The notes under the pieces were generated by a model. It was not told the origin of the DNA. It saw nothing but the letters and a program-made list of their open reading frames with translations, and did not search any database. The position numbers were made by a program, and so were the translations under genes. DNA of 64,000 bases from Powellomyces hirtus (Eukaryota > Chytridiomycota > Chytridiomycetes > Spizellomycetales > Powellomycetaceae), in assembly GCA_025526995.1 (NCBI GenBank), contig JAHLKG010000001.1:1054001-1118000 (forward strand). The letters are read 5' to 3'. Shown piece by piece: positions 1 to 10,360 of the stretch. The stretch's first letter is position 1. Each line of letters opens with the position of its first letter.

Positions 1-2
1 GA

Positions 3-273
3 CCCAAGACAGAACGGCCTCGCATGGTTGAGACTGGGGAAGCAGATGAAGCTGTTGCCGAAGGGGAGCCCGTGTGCAAAGACTGGGCGTACCAGGCCAG
101 AATGACACTGAAGACTCTGATTGGCCGCACAAAGGTAAACAGTTGGTAGAACTGAAGGCTCGCGCTGCACTTCTTCTAACATGATCACACTCCAGGTCGC
201 ATTTGAGGACACACCACTTCACGACTCGCTCAAAGAAAAACTTGAGGAAGTCACCGAGATGTCACGGTCGTAA
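3..273 (+). CDS. 3' end of an uncharacterised protein (5' end outside window)
   Basis: The gene enters from beyond the left edge. The open frame runs from base 3 to 134, a GTAAAC...CTCCAG intron spans 135-195, and the last exon is 196-273 with a TAA stop. The join keeps frame and gives a charged, helical C-terminus that includes KDWAYQARMTLKTLIGRTK and ends EKLEEVTEMSRS. I recognise no family in about 70 residues. The splice sites and the frame continuity are the evidence that it is coding. Confidence 0.55.
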
Positions 274-403
274 TGGCAGAGCGCTTCCGTTACATAGAGT
301 AGCATAGCTCATCCTATTAGTGATGCCCCTTTGCATTTAAATAATGAAATGATGGCGTCGGATATTATTGCTGCGTGTAGCGCATATATACATTTCTGAA
401 GCG

Positions 404-1430
404 TCAGGTATTCAATGGCACAAAGTACACCACTACTCCCAGAGACGCGGTAAAAAAGAGAGAAATTCCAGTGAGTATAAGGGCCATTTCTCGATGGGTG
501 TGGAGCACGCACACATCTTCGACAATCTCGACCTCTCCTCCGTCCGCCTTGGTGGCACCCCAGAAACCCCGCCCGACGCGTCGAATTTTGCCGAAGAAAG
601 CATAAAAGACGCAGAATTCAAGATGTGTTTGGAAGAAACATAGGAACATTAGAAACGCTGGCATCATCACCATCCACCGATATTTCCGCTTGAAGCCTGG
701 GTACAGCCAGGACACGAGGGTGATGGCCAAGCTGCCGATGGTCCCAACTGCCAATTGTCTGCGCCGCGCCGCAACTTCTTGTTTCCCAATGTTTGTCATC
801 GCCTGCTTTAGAAATCGTGGCAAGCTGTTGTCCGTCATCATGTCGAAACAGTACTTTTGTGCGTTGAGAAACACGTCGGGGTTGATGGTTGTGCCGACAA
901 CACCGTGTGATATCTTGAGAAGGAACCGCGCATCCATAAGTCGCAAGATATTGATAAATGATGCTCTGAAAACGCACCTCTGTTCGCATTTTGGAACTAA
1001 TGTTGATCTCGTTTGAAGACCCCACTGCGATATAATCGTGCAGAAGAGCGGCCTGCCGCGCCTCCATGTCCCTCCAGGCTACCTCGTTCTTGACTGGGCT
1101 TTTCAACGCTTCCGCATAATCGCCGCGCAGTTTCTGAACCTCCAGCCAAAAATCCAAACTCTCGCTCCCAAATTCGACTTTCTGCATAAATGTTCGGAAC
1201 TCATCAAGCGTTATCGGTTTCTTGGTTTTGCCTTCGACGATGGCGCGCAAATCGACTTTGGGAATTCGTCGCCGGACCGCGGCGGACCTGAAACTGCTAA
1301 AGGACGACCGACTACGCAGAAGCGGATTGCTCATGCTATTTGGCGAGCCGGAGTTTGGTGTGGTGACCCCCTTCTCCTCATCCTCCCCAGGCTTGGAGCT
1401 TGCGCTAATGCTGGAACCTTGGTGATTCAT
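404..1430 (-). CDS. RAX1: RGS-domain membrane protein, RAX1-like
   Basis: Two exons, 978-1430 and 404-913, are joined across a 64-base GTGCGT...AAG intron and give 320 residues. A Ser-rich N-terminus leads into a split RGS fold: helix pairs with LDFWLEVQKLR, the INISSKMRTE element, then an Asn-Ser-Leu-Pro-Arg-Phe-Leu box around residue 185. Three or four hydrophobic segments follow (LAVGTIGSLAITLVSWLYPG, a Met/Phe-rich stretch, and a final one near the C-terminus). An RGS domain followed by C-terminal membrane helices and the ARRRQLAVG junction is the layout of fungal Rax1, a bud-site or polarity cortical protein. That role is known in yeast; here it is inferred. Without splicing, the upstream frame reads into a false extension. 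Confidence 0.7.
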
Positions 1431-1938
1431 TGCTGATTTTCCGAGACTAGGTTGCGGTGTGTGGAAAATTTACCGACGTGCTACTATCCAGCCGGGCAGG
1501 TGGGAGCCTGCCGCCACAATATAATAGCATTTTGGAATACTTGGTAACAACCTGTTTCAAAAATAGTAGGTGAGTTCTTGTTACCGACCCAGGTGCGATA
1601 CGCGTGTGGATGCGGGTAACGCTGTAATACGCGGGCCCGCGCCTCTTTGTTCACTCAACGGACCCATCTCAAATAGAAGATTTACCCTCGGTAGTTGTCC
1701 GACAAAGAATTGACACCTTTTCTGAATGGAACTACGTCCTCTTTAGCTTCTAATCCCCAAGGGCATGAGTCTGTGGAGCGAACAAAGAAAAATCAAAACA
1801 ATCACAAAATCCTTTTCACGTTTCTGATGCAGAAAGCATCTGCTATTGTGATGTCATCATGCAGAGTTCACGTCCACAGAACTAAAATAATACGCCCAAA
1901 CACAAATGCCACAATGATCACGTAGTCCAAGTATCTCC
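1431..1938. other. Intergenic, no gene seen
   Basis: This 508-base stretch separates the RAX1-like start from the 3' end of the next leftward gene. It should hold the RAX1-like promoter. Only short unconvincing frames occur, and I see no RNA gene or repeat. Confidence 0.4.
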
Positions 1939-2715
1939 TCAAGGCTTCCATGCCCGCTTTTTCCCAAGTGTCCCTGCGCCTTCCTCAACGTCAACTACCT
2001 TGTCTTGACGGTGAATAGCTAACAGTTCTTCTACGTCAGCTATCATGCACGTCTCTCCCTTGACCGAAGCAGGTCGGATGCCGTCAAAATACTGGAACAG
2101 TTGATTCCACAGGTTGTTCTCTCCTTCCTGCGCCGAATGCCGCGGCAAGGTGTCAAGGACATCGCAGCCTTCTTTTGTTGGAGTGAACACTTTGAAGCCT
2201 CGCCGTGACCAGGCGTCTTTCCGAGATTTGTCGCTGAAAGAGCTGATGCTTGCCAGCAAGTGAGAGGGCCGGCACGGAACTTTTTTTCCAGAAACTCTTG
2301 CAATCGCAACCAGTTTCTTCTAGTCCGCCACAATGCGCTCGATAACTTCTGCAGTAGGTGATCTGCCAGCTTCCTTGTCCGGACAGGTCCCAACTCCAAA
2401 GGTACAAAGAAGGATCCCAGAATCCATAAACCAATCAATCGACACGAAAGATATTACCCGTGGCAACGGCGTCCGTTCGTCGACTTCTTCCGGGGTGAAA
2501 TCTTCCCATTCGCGGCTAGAGTTGCCATCAGACACTACGCTTCTGACCCCGACGTATGATCGTATCAAACAAGGGTCCCCCTTGTTTGGATCTGTAAAGA
2601 TTGGTGCCTTCAATCTGAGACCGCTCCCTTCAAGTTCTTCTGCCACATCCTTGCCGATCAGGTGCACTTGCTCGAGAACCTGATCCCATGTTGCAACTGC
2701 GGAATTGGATTCCAT
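1939..2715 (-). CDS. Uncharacterised protein with an in-frame TAG, possibly spliced or broken
   Basis: From the ATG at 2715 one frame stays open except for a TAG at 2320-2322, and it stops at 1939. Both halves look coding: the first contains GDPCLIRSYVGVRSV and LPRVISFVSIDW, the second SRRGFKVFTPTKEGCDVL. The text on each side of the TAG reads on naturally. No intron with good sites removes only the stop. One candidate, from a GTCCGG donor upstream, would also delete coding-looking sequence. The gene could be spliced in a way I cannot resolve, or carry a nonsense change. I do not recognise the family. A GyrI-like fold (as in TEX264) crossed my mind, but the match is too weak to claim. It lies tail-to-head 93 bases after the GFA-like gene. 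Confidence 0.4.
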
Positions 2716-2808
2716 CAAGCAGGGGAGGCCCACGTGACTAGCAATAACTTCAAAAGAACAATTGTGACACGTTCACCATATATTCAAAAAGTTCCAGAAG
2801 TCCATCCC

Positions 2809-3282
2809 CTACAATCGCTCAGACATTTCCTGGAATCCAGCCCATTTCGGTAGCCCATCCTTACAGTCGGTCACCGGCGTCCGGTTCTCATAAAATATAT
2901 GATATTGAGGTGCCACATTCTCATACCCAATAATCCTTCCACTCCCATCTCTTTCAAGAGTACCACTGAGAACATGACGGAATCGAAAGCTTTCTTCACT
3001 GCCATCACCGTACACATGACTGTGACATGCGGTGCAATGGTACCGTGTGACACTGTCCGAGCTCTGGACAGGAGAGAGGTATTCAGTGCCGGCGGTGATT
3101 TTGAGGTTCTCGGGTGGGAACCCGACGGCATGCACGTATGGAGCCCCGGAAATGCGTTGACAGATGGTGCAGTGGCAGTATGCGCTGAAGAGGAGCGGGC
3201 CTTTGGCGCTGTATTTGACTTTTCCGCAGTAGCAGGAACCGTTGAACTGGAGGGCGCCCTGGGCAGCGGCGGTGGTTGACAT
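2809..3282 (-). CDS. GFA/CENP-V-fold zinc-binding protein
   Basis: A single exon encodes 157 residues. The frame shows the zinc-binding cysteine pattern of the GFA (glutathione-dependent formaldehyde-activating enzyme-like) family: CYCGKVKY near residue 18, CHCTICQR near residue 36, and CTACHSHVYG near residue 83. The RISGAPYVHAVGF stretch is also typical of the family. The length suits a one-domain member. Many fungal members have no proven formaldehyde activity, so I leave the substrate open. The start is the first ATG and sits just before the N-terminal strand of the fold. Confidence 0.85.
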   Translation of the reverse strand: MSTTAAAQGALQFNGSCYCGKVKYSAKGPLLFSAYCHCTICQRISGAPYVHAVGFPPENLKITAGTEYLSPVQSSDSVTRYHCTACHSHVYGDGSEESFRFRHVLSGTLERDGSGRIIGYENVAPQYHIFYENRTPVTDCKDGLPKWAGFQEMSERL

Positions 3283-3517
3283 GATTGACGTATAGATCCA
3301 CAGAAAGGAGCGTGTGTGTTGCTGGTCGAGTTCTTACGGTGACCAGAACAGAGGCAGGCACGCAGTCTTAAATGTTGCGAGATGCGTCCGGTTTTTTCCT
3401 AGAAATCAATTAGTAAACGTCGCATTTCTGTCATGTGCTTTTTGAGATGATAATGGGCCAACAGCCTGTTACTCACAACTCTGGACCGCGTCCCAAAACA
3501 CGTTCTCAAAGACGATT

Positions 3518-4742
3518 TCAAAAAAAGCCGTTTTTGCATTTGTCACCTTTTCTTTTTTTTTTTTGGGATGGACGGAAAGAGAACCGGCGCATGCCTTCAA
3601 TCACAGCCTCTTTGGGAAATGTTGGATCGATGGTGTCTGCGTAGGCTGAAAGTTTTCAAAGCGTACATGCCACGTTTGAACACGTGTTTTGACGCGGGCT
3701 ATTCGGACATGACCCAGAGAGTAAGTGGCGCTAACATCTGCACCGGTCTCCATTTACCTACAAAAGTTGATATAACGTTCAGGCTCATGGATGTTCTCAT
3801 AGAAGCGTGAGAAAGGAGACCCTACCAGTCCGAAACTTTCCGCCCCCTCCACAGTCACTACACAGAGGATATTTCTCTCGACACTGCATTAAGATATCAG
3901 CTTCCGTGATAGAATCTAGCACCTCGTCCAAGGAGACGGACCTTTGCACAGTTTACTTCCACCGCAAAGTCGGGCGCGCACCATTCATCGGTTGAGGTGG
4001 CACGTCTGAAACCGCCAGCGGCACAGACATTTTTGCAAACGTCGCATGGCACTGGAGCATCCCTTGACGCAAAATCTGCGTGTCTTTTCTTGCTCATCAG
4101 TTTCTTGTGAGTTTTCTTGTCGTTCCAAGCTGTCCCGTGTGCGCATTGCACACAGGCAAAGTCTGGAACAAAGCGCTGGACATGCTCGATGTCCCCGTAC
4201 AAATGGCACTGGCCGAGTGGTATAGAGCAGACTCGACATGAAACGTCGACCTGTGAGATGTTGCGTTTTGACGGTCGGCTGAGCATGGTAGAGGTACGGG
4301 AGGTCGGAAGCGTTATCGAATCGGTTGATGGGGACGAGTTTTGGACCGCATCGGAGCCAGGTTGAGATAGAGTGCATGGCGTTGCGAGACAGGCACACGG
4401 GTCTTCTACAGATACAGTCAAGTTCGAAGTTTCCATAGACGGTCGCGGAGAATCATAAAGCAGAGAGTTGAGCATCTCCAGATTGGAATCTTCTCCAAAG
4501 AGATTGAAATCCCATCCTATATCTTCGTCTATCAGCTCATAATTCGTGCCCCCAGTGAAGGGTGCGGCCGCCAGGTTTGAGGTAAGAATAGAACCGCGAA
4601 GCGGAGTTTGCTCCTGTTCAGCCTGTGGTATCTCTGGGAAGAGACCTCCGTTCCATTGCGGTTGCACTAGCAGAGTAGGGTTGAGTGTGGGCGACAACCA
4701 CCCTTTGCGGGGCAGCGGGAACAAAGTGAGAACCGTTGACAT
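3518..4742 (-). CDS. Cysteine-rich protein with a CSDCGGGGKFRTGKWRP signature, exon ends uncertain
   Basis: The main exon, 3963-4742, gives an acidic Ser/Thr-rich N-terminus and then cysteine modules: CRVC...PDFACVQC and CDVCKNVCAAGG...PDFA. A phase-0 intron (GTGGAA...AATGCAG) leads to exon 3826-3883, which encodes CREKYPLCSDCGGGGKFRTG. A second intron leads to an exon beginning at 3757 that supplies GKWRP. Further 3', bases 3645-3520 read TFPKEAVIEGMRRFSF in one frame and end at a TGA at 3518. I could not find a donor that links this last piece in phase. The paired Cys modules look like zinc ligands, so a DNA-, RNA- or protein-binding zinc fold is plausible, but I know no described function. 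The start may lie in an upstream coiled-coil exon instead of the ATG at 4742. Confidence 0.5.
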
Positions 4743-4854
4743 GCCGGTCCATATGCGTCATGGGATCCTTTCCATTGATTTGCGGAAATAGAAGCCCGTT
4801 GTGACAATGGTTTGTGGTGACGTTTGCTGCTTGCTACGAGAGAGCCGGCGACAA

Positions 4855-5040
4855 GGTTTGTGGCTTTTGCTTCTCTCGAAGTATCTCCAGTTCAAGTTCT
4901 TTCAGGCGACTCTCCTCCTTCCGAGAGGCTAGTTCAACTTTTTTTGTTTTCCTCTCCTCTTGCAAGATGCGTGCTATCAACTCTAGGCGCTCATTCGTTG
5001 GGTTGCCGCCTAGTAATTGAAGGAGGTCGGAACTTGTCAT
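4855..5040 (-). CDS. Coiled-coil exon, possibly the 5' exon of the cysteine-rich gene
   Basis: From the ATG at 5040 the frame encodes about 60 residues. It opens MTSSDLLQLLGGN and passes into a charged heptad-like run (EERKTKKVELASRKEE...LKELELEILREK). It stays open to a TAG near 4834. A good acceptor, TCTGCTAG, lies about 180 bases downstream ahead of the cysteine-rich frame, but no donor with matching phase was found. It may be exon 1 of that gene or a separate small gene. Confidence 0.35.
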
Positions 5041-5320
5041 GTGGTCAACCTTCGCCCCTCGCTTCTGTTGCTGTAAACAATGGCCCGTTCGCGCGGAGAC
5101 CTCTTTCTTTCTGTGTGTGAATGAACTTGCTTTTTGCAATGAAATGACGAACGTTTGTAACACCTGTGCAATTCCCACTCAACGGAGGCCGGTGAGCAAT
5201 TGTTAGTTTCCTGCGCGTCGGTCGGTGTTCCACGAATATGGAATTTTGAACTTCATCGAAGCTTTTGGCCTTCCACCTTCCTCAAAAACTTATAGCACAG
5301 ATCCGACATAGCACCATACA

Positions 5321-6590
5321 ATGCCTCCAAGTACCCAAACTCACGCTTGGGGTGAGCAGCACGGCGGCCGCTTCGTCACACCCTACTACTACTCCCAGCT
5401 CGACCTTCAATCCCATGCCCGACGGACCGGAGTCTCCGACAAGGAGGAAGCGGAAGCGGTCCAACGAACGACCACCATTGTGTCTAGGGTATCCCGGAGA
5501 CTGAAGCTGTGAGTAGGTGAGGGACAAGGAAAGAATGTGCCTGCGCGGTGATTCTGACACTCGTGAAGGCTTACTCTTTTTATTTTCGTCTGGAAGGCCA
5601 GGCAAGACATATGCTATCGCGTCGAATCTTTTGCATCGATTCTATGCGGCGTGGCCGAGAAAGAGTCCTTATTATACGGAGGAAGAGATGATATGCGCGT
5701 GCATGGACCTCGCCTGCAAGCTACAGGAAACGCCTATCCGCCTCCCTCAACTATCGTCGCACGTCTTGTCCGAAATGCGGGGAGAGAAACTAACTGAAGA
5801 GGTACGGGTTTCCATTGGTTTTGCAGAGAATCAGTTTGATTATACTGATCGGATTTTATTTTCTCTTGAAGGAAGCGAAAAGTGAGATGGAGCATCGGCT
5901 TTCACCACACCAACAGAAATTGCTCGAATCTCTACAATTCAATACTGATATAGTGCACCCATTCCATGCGCTCGCCATGATTGCCAAGCAGCTCGATGGT
6001 ATGATCTCCCTACTGGACACGTCGCTTCCGCTTTGTGGGCATTGCATTATTCAACGTTTCATATAGACGTCCGCCTTGGTCCGACGGTACCGAAATCAGA
6101 CCCTCCGCGTCACTGGTTTTACAAGCAGTGCAGTCGCATTGTTCTGGACACATATCGCATTACAATATGCATACAATTCCCAGCACACGTCATCGCCATG
6201 GCCAGTGTGTACGTCGCAAAAGACTTGTTGGACGTCGAAGTATGGCCTATCCTGGAACAGGATTTCTTTGGCGACTGTGGCTGTCATGGCAAACATGTAG
6301 AAGGTAAGACACGCTTCTCGGTCTTCCTACTTCTATCAGGATCCTGTATCTCAAACGGTTCTCTTTCTCTCAATGCAGACGCAGCCTTGCAGATTTTGGA
6401 GATGTACCAAACGAATCCACTCACGCCGGACCATCGTTCGATTGTCAAAGTCGGGCCGGCTTTGGAATCCTTGCGAGCTAAAATCCGCGCTCGTCCTGGC
6501 CCGGGTCCGTCGTCAGCGTATCCGGCCCCTCCAGGGCATTACGATCGAGACACATCTCATTCCGCTTCGCCATACGATCAGAGGCAGTAA
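5321..6590 (+). CDS. Cyclin of the CTK2 / cyclin K-T type
   Basis: Five exons (5321-5508, 5597-5801, 5872-5998, 6067-6303, 6379-6590) join in phase to give 322 residues. The first cyclin box is clear: RRTGVSD...VSRRLKLPGKTYAIA, then LLHRFY, and a Lys-Leu-Gln-Glu stretch. The second box carries IVLDTYRITICIQFP and ASVYVAKDLL, where cyclins K and T have the DSYRTPLC-like element. The C-terminal tail is Pro/Ser-rich. Family members activate CDK9/CDK12-type kinases (Ctk1 or Bur1 in yeast) that phosphorylate the RNA polymerase II tail. That pairing is family knowledge. The first acceptor (GGAAG) was chosen because it restores the RLKLP consensus. Confidence 0.8.
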
Positions 6591-7919
6591 ACCACCCTTT
6601 TCTTTGTCCATCAAGTTGCTGGTGGGATAAACATACTGCTAGTTCAACCGCATCCAGAAAGTGGATCCTGAAAACCTTGAGAGTCTGTCACCCCCATGTC
6701 CATCATTGGCCTGCCGCAGCCGCTAAGTAGTGGCGTATATCTACGAATACTGTAACGAATCCTTTTCTACAAGAAAACGACGACAATACATAACGCCGAT
6801 TGTCGATGGATGCGCCGATCAATCAAAAGTAGGCAAATACTTGTCCAAACACTGGATGGTGTTCCAAATATGAACTTCCTTTCAGCCAGAAGAGTTGCCA
6901 ATCACTGGACGACTGCTTCACAAAGCAGGCCTCAATTTTTCTTTTTAAATCTCGCAGAGATCAGATGTTCCGGCCACCCGAAAGAGGGGCCCAATGATCC
7001 TGAAGCTCTTTCGTCGACCTCAAATTGACATATCCAACTATCTATCGTCATGATTTGCGAAACGCCCTACTTCCCAGAAGATCATGATTCGCAACGTCTC
7101 CTCTCCCCAACATCGAAAGCTCTCAGACTATGCTAAACAAGTTACCTCAAAAAGCGTACATCGACGGCGCAAGGCTAGATGTGGCGCCCTCGCGGTTCCG
7201 ATCGGATTACCTCATCTGACCTGCCAGCCTGTATTCGGCATCCCAAGTGCTTTCTAGTCACATCTTCATGCATTTTCGATAATCGATAAACCGAAAAAAC
7301 ATGTAGAAAGCCGATTATGGCAGATATAGCTGTCTGCAATGTGCGCTCTTGTTGCTGAAATATGATTGCTCTTTGTACCATTTGCGAGAAGACTCTCATA
7401 CACTATACATATGTCAAGAAGAGATATAAAGCTTAAACCGCAATCATTTCAAAACTTATAAAACGAGTATGATGGAAGTCCCATCATTTATGGATGACTC
7501 TGCAATTGCTGCAACAACGATGATGGCCTTCCGGCATTGACGCATGTACGCAGACGCATGTACGCAGACGCACTTTGGACTCTTTGGAGGACCATAGCCA
7601 AGTTTGCACCAGATCAGTGGTGCGATAATGCACGCGATTCCATGCCAGCAAAAGAACAAAGGTATTCTTCGTTGTGGTTTTACCAGACTTTTCAAAAATT
7701 ATAGCGCACCACATGTGGATACAGAGGGCGTGGTGTGAAAGAAAGACGTGTATTCGTGAATGGATGTACGTGTGGAAATTGTGGAATGCATGCTACGAAA
7801 AACACGGACGTGGCCAAAAGTGATAAGGGAGAGAGGGGCAGGGATTGGCTCATCGGTAGCTGTGAAATCTACAGACTACGCTAAGTAGACTAGAGCAAAG
7901 TACGCGGCAGAGTTGATCT
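6591..7919. other. Intergenic between convergent genes, no gene seen
   Basis: These 1.3 kb hold both 3' ends. Frames here are short and show no family features. The only structure I see is a 14-base unit repeated in tandem at 7541-7572. Confidence 0.4.
7541..7572. repeat. Short tandem repeat, 14-base unit
   Basis: The unit CGCATGTACGCAGA occurs twice in a row, followed by a partial third copy. It lies in non-coding sequence. Confidence 0.8.
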
Positions 7920-9073
7920 TTACCGCCGAGTACCCTGCATCATCATGAGCAGCAATGCGCCTTGTTCAGCGTCCGCGTCGACGGGGAAGCCGGCAGAAGA
8001 CAACATGGGTGTTGTCGGAGAAGACGCGCGAGAGATGACAGGAGATGGAGCTGGGGAGGGGAAGTAGTTGCGCACTGAGGACGGCGTGCGGCTTTTAGTC
8101 GTAGCATTAGCTGTCGCGTGCTGAGAGTCCCATCCTTGCGCATCGTATATGGAAGGCAAGCCGAGTCGGGCAAAGTAAGCGTCGGTTTCAGCGCGAAGCT
8201 TGTTCGTCAGCACAGTGGCGAGATTGCTCTTTTCGCTGTTATCGCGATCTGACGATGCAGGGGAGACTGTGGCGTTGGGGACGCGGAGACGATTGTGAAC
8301 GGGTGATTGCTGTGGAGGCGGCGAAGACACGTCCATGTCATCGCTGCCACCAACTGCACGACTCTCTTTCCCTGCCGTTGCATCTGAATCCCCAGTAGCA
8401 TTTTGCAAGGTCGCCGCGTACATGTCTTTGATCTCCCCAAAGGTTTTTTGACTCCAGCCGTGCTGGACCTTGAACTTTGCGTATTCGAGACGCTTCCTGA
8501 GCGCGTTGGCGACTTTGGAAACCTCGGCCCTACGCAGGACTCTATTTACCCGTCTAAGCTTCTCTTCGGCGGCTTGCTGGCGGTTCGTGGCGACGCGAGC
8601 GCGGAAGGCTTGCACGGTCGAGTGCTCGTCGGTCGGTCGCGGTACCGTCTGGCGGGAGCTGGAATCGAGGCTTGACATGCGCGGTGGGTGGGGTATTTTT
8701 GTGGATTCTTTTGTAGAAGAGTTGGTGGAGGTTGTGTCCACGGTGTTCAGTGGCTCTGAGGACTGTTTTCAAGGAGGGAACAACAGGTTTAGAAACGGAC
8801 CTTCTTTGAGAGAACAGACAAAGAAAGGACACCAAAATACGAAAACCGCCGTCCCCATGACATGTGGACCGGCCCCGCCGACAAAGGAGACCTGGTCGTT
8901 GCCGACCATGCGGCCCGGAAGCAGAACAAGACGACGCAAAGTCGCCCACTTCCACCAACCGGGTTGACACGTAAAACATGGGTGGCCCACTTGCGCATGC
9001 AGAAAAGCACACCTTCGGGCGGCCCGGCCCAAAACACGACAACTAGGCAGAGACTTACGTTTGGGAATGCCAT
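7920..9073 (-). CDS. Whi5/Nrm1-like transcriptional repressor
   Basis: Exon 1 (9059-9073) encodes only MAFPN. A 296-base GTAAGT...ACAG intron follows, then exon 2 (7920-8762), giving 285 residues. The one ordered-looking region, about residues 75-115, has the Whi5-family box ALRKRLEYAKFKVQHGW followed by an acidic helix. Leu-Arg-x-Arg-Leu-x-x-Ala-x-x-Lys-Val is the motif by which Whi5 and Nrm1 bind SBF/MBF. The remainder is Ser/Pro-rich with several Ser-Pro sites, as expected for a CDK-controlled repressor. In yeasts these proteins restrain G1/S transcription; that role is inferred here. The five-codon first exon explains why the long frame lacks its own ATG. Confidence 0.6.
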
Positions 9074-9522
9074 TGTCGAGGAGAGAACTGTTCAGAGTAC
9101 GAACAACGAGTGAACTGCGAGAGAAAAGAAAATTAAGGAAAAGACGGGTATCGTCTCTGTCTGTCTTTTCTGTGTTTTGGCTGGCGGCGCGGGTGGTCCC
9201 GTCCGTCTCACTCACTCACGTCCATCTCGCGGGGGGAGAGACGCGCCTCGTGTTTTTTGCTCATCAATAGTTTCTCTTTCTTCATCTAATATCTCATTCA
9301 GAAAGGCGTTTGTTTTCCCGCGTGTCTAATGCGCGTTCATGGCTGTGCCGTCCATTCGTTGCCAACAGCAACGAGCGTTCATTCCCCCCCACAATTTCCT
9401 TCCCTTTTTCCCAGTGCTTTTTTTTTTTGCTGTTTCCACCGCATTTGCTAAAGAAACGTGCAGCCTGCTAGACTTGTTCCTTCTCCCAATCACTCTTTTT
9501 AAAGCACATATACCAACATACA
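9074..9522. promoter_or_regulatory. Divergent promoter region
   Basis: About 450 bases separate the start codons of the Whi5-like gene (leftward) and the small zinc-binding protein (rightward). It is pyrimidine-rich toward the right-hand gene and includes a T-run near 9420. No specific motif is convincing. Confidence 0.5.
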
Positions 9523-9912
9523 ATGGGTGGAGGCAACGTAAGTGTTGACCATGAGACTTCTCTCAAGCACTATCCAAAATGAAAGAATCGTTTATTAACG
9601 CTGTGACTTTGTTTTCATAGGCTCAAAAAGCTGCTATGGCTCGGGAGCGAAAGAAGGCCGCGGCTGGAAAAACTGCTAACAGTCAATTGAAAGTGGTTCG
9701 TAGAACTATCACTGGTCGCTCAACAATCTTCATGTCCCAGACATTTACTTATTCCTTGGCAGAATGAGGCTGCCAAGAACACAATGTGCTCCGTATGCAG
9801 ACAAACATTCCTGATGACAATTCGACAGAAAGCGCTCGAGGAGCACGTTACAAATAAGCACGCTGGAAAAGAGTTCAAGGCCTGCTTTCCAACTTTTGTG
9901 ACCTCGGAGTAA
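9523..9912 (+). CDS. Small zinc-binding protein, At2g23090/SERF-like
   Basis: Three exons (9523-9537, 9621-9695, 9763-9912) encode 79 residues. It starts MGGGNAQKAAMARERKKAA, the SERF-like N-terminus of this family. It ends with a single C2H2-like finger, CSVCRQTF...LEEHVTNKH, followed by a CFP motif. The length matches plant and fungal relatives of At2g23090, whose solution structure shows one zinc finger and a disordered head. Function in fungi is not established. The second donor was chosen as GTG/GTTCGT to keep the conserved QLKVNEAAKN join; using GTGGTT would drop one Val. Confidence 0.85.
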
Positions 9913-10360
9913 ACTGCCCTTACCTTGACAACAAATGACAGTACAAGTGCACGTAGTGGAACGGTGCAAACGCTCCATTGGGAGGCAACAATGCCTCTTT
10001 TGCAACTCGACAGCCTTATTCGACTCGGAGGTCTCTTGGAGTCGGTTCCTGACGTTGTGGAAACGACGGAGGGAGGGATCCGCCTGTAATTACATGGGTT
10101 TTAGAACGCCACATGAGGATCAGATGTCCGCAACACTTGGTGGATAGAGTTCTCATGTGCCACATCAATTACATTATTTACTTTTTTCCATTTTCATGTC
10201 CTCGCTTGTCTCGTCATTTTGCTGAGAGGGGGGTCTCGAGATTGCGTAGTGCGCTCGTCAGTGATCGTTGATATATTTCCTTGCTCTATTTGACACATTT
10301 TTACATATTCACACCATCATTCTCTGCAATCCCCCCCCCCCCAAAAAAAAACAGTCCTCT
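9913..10360. other. Intergenic between convergent genes
   Basis: Two 3' ends meet here. A C-run and an A-run occur at about 10330-10351. No gene is seen. Confidence 0.4.
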
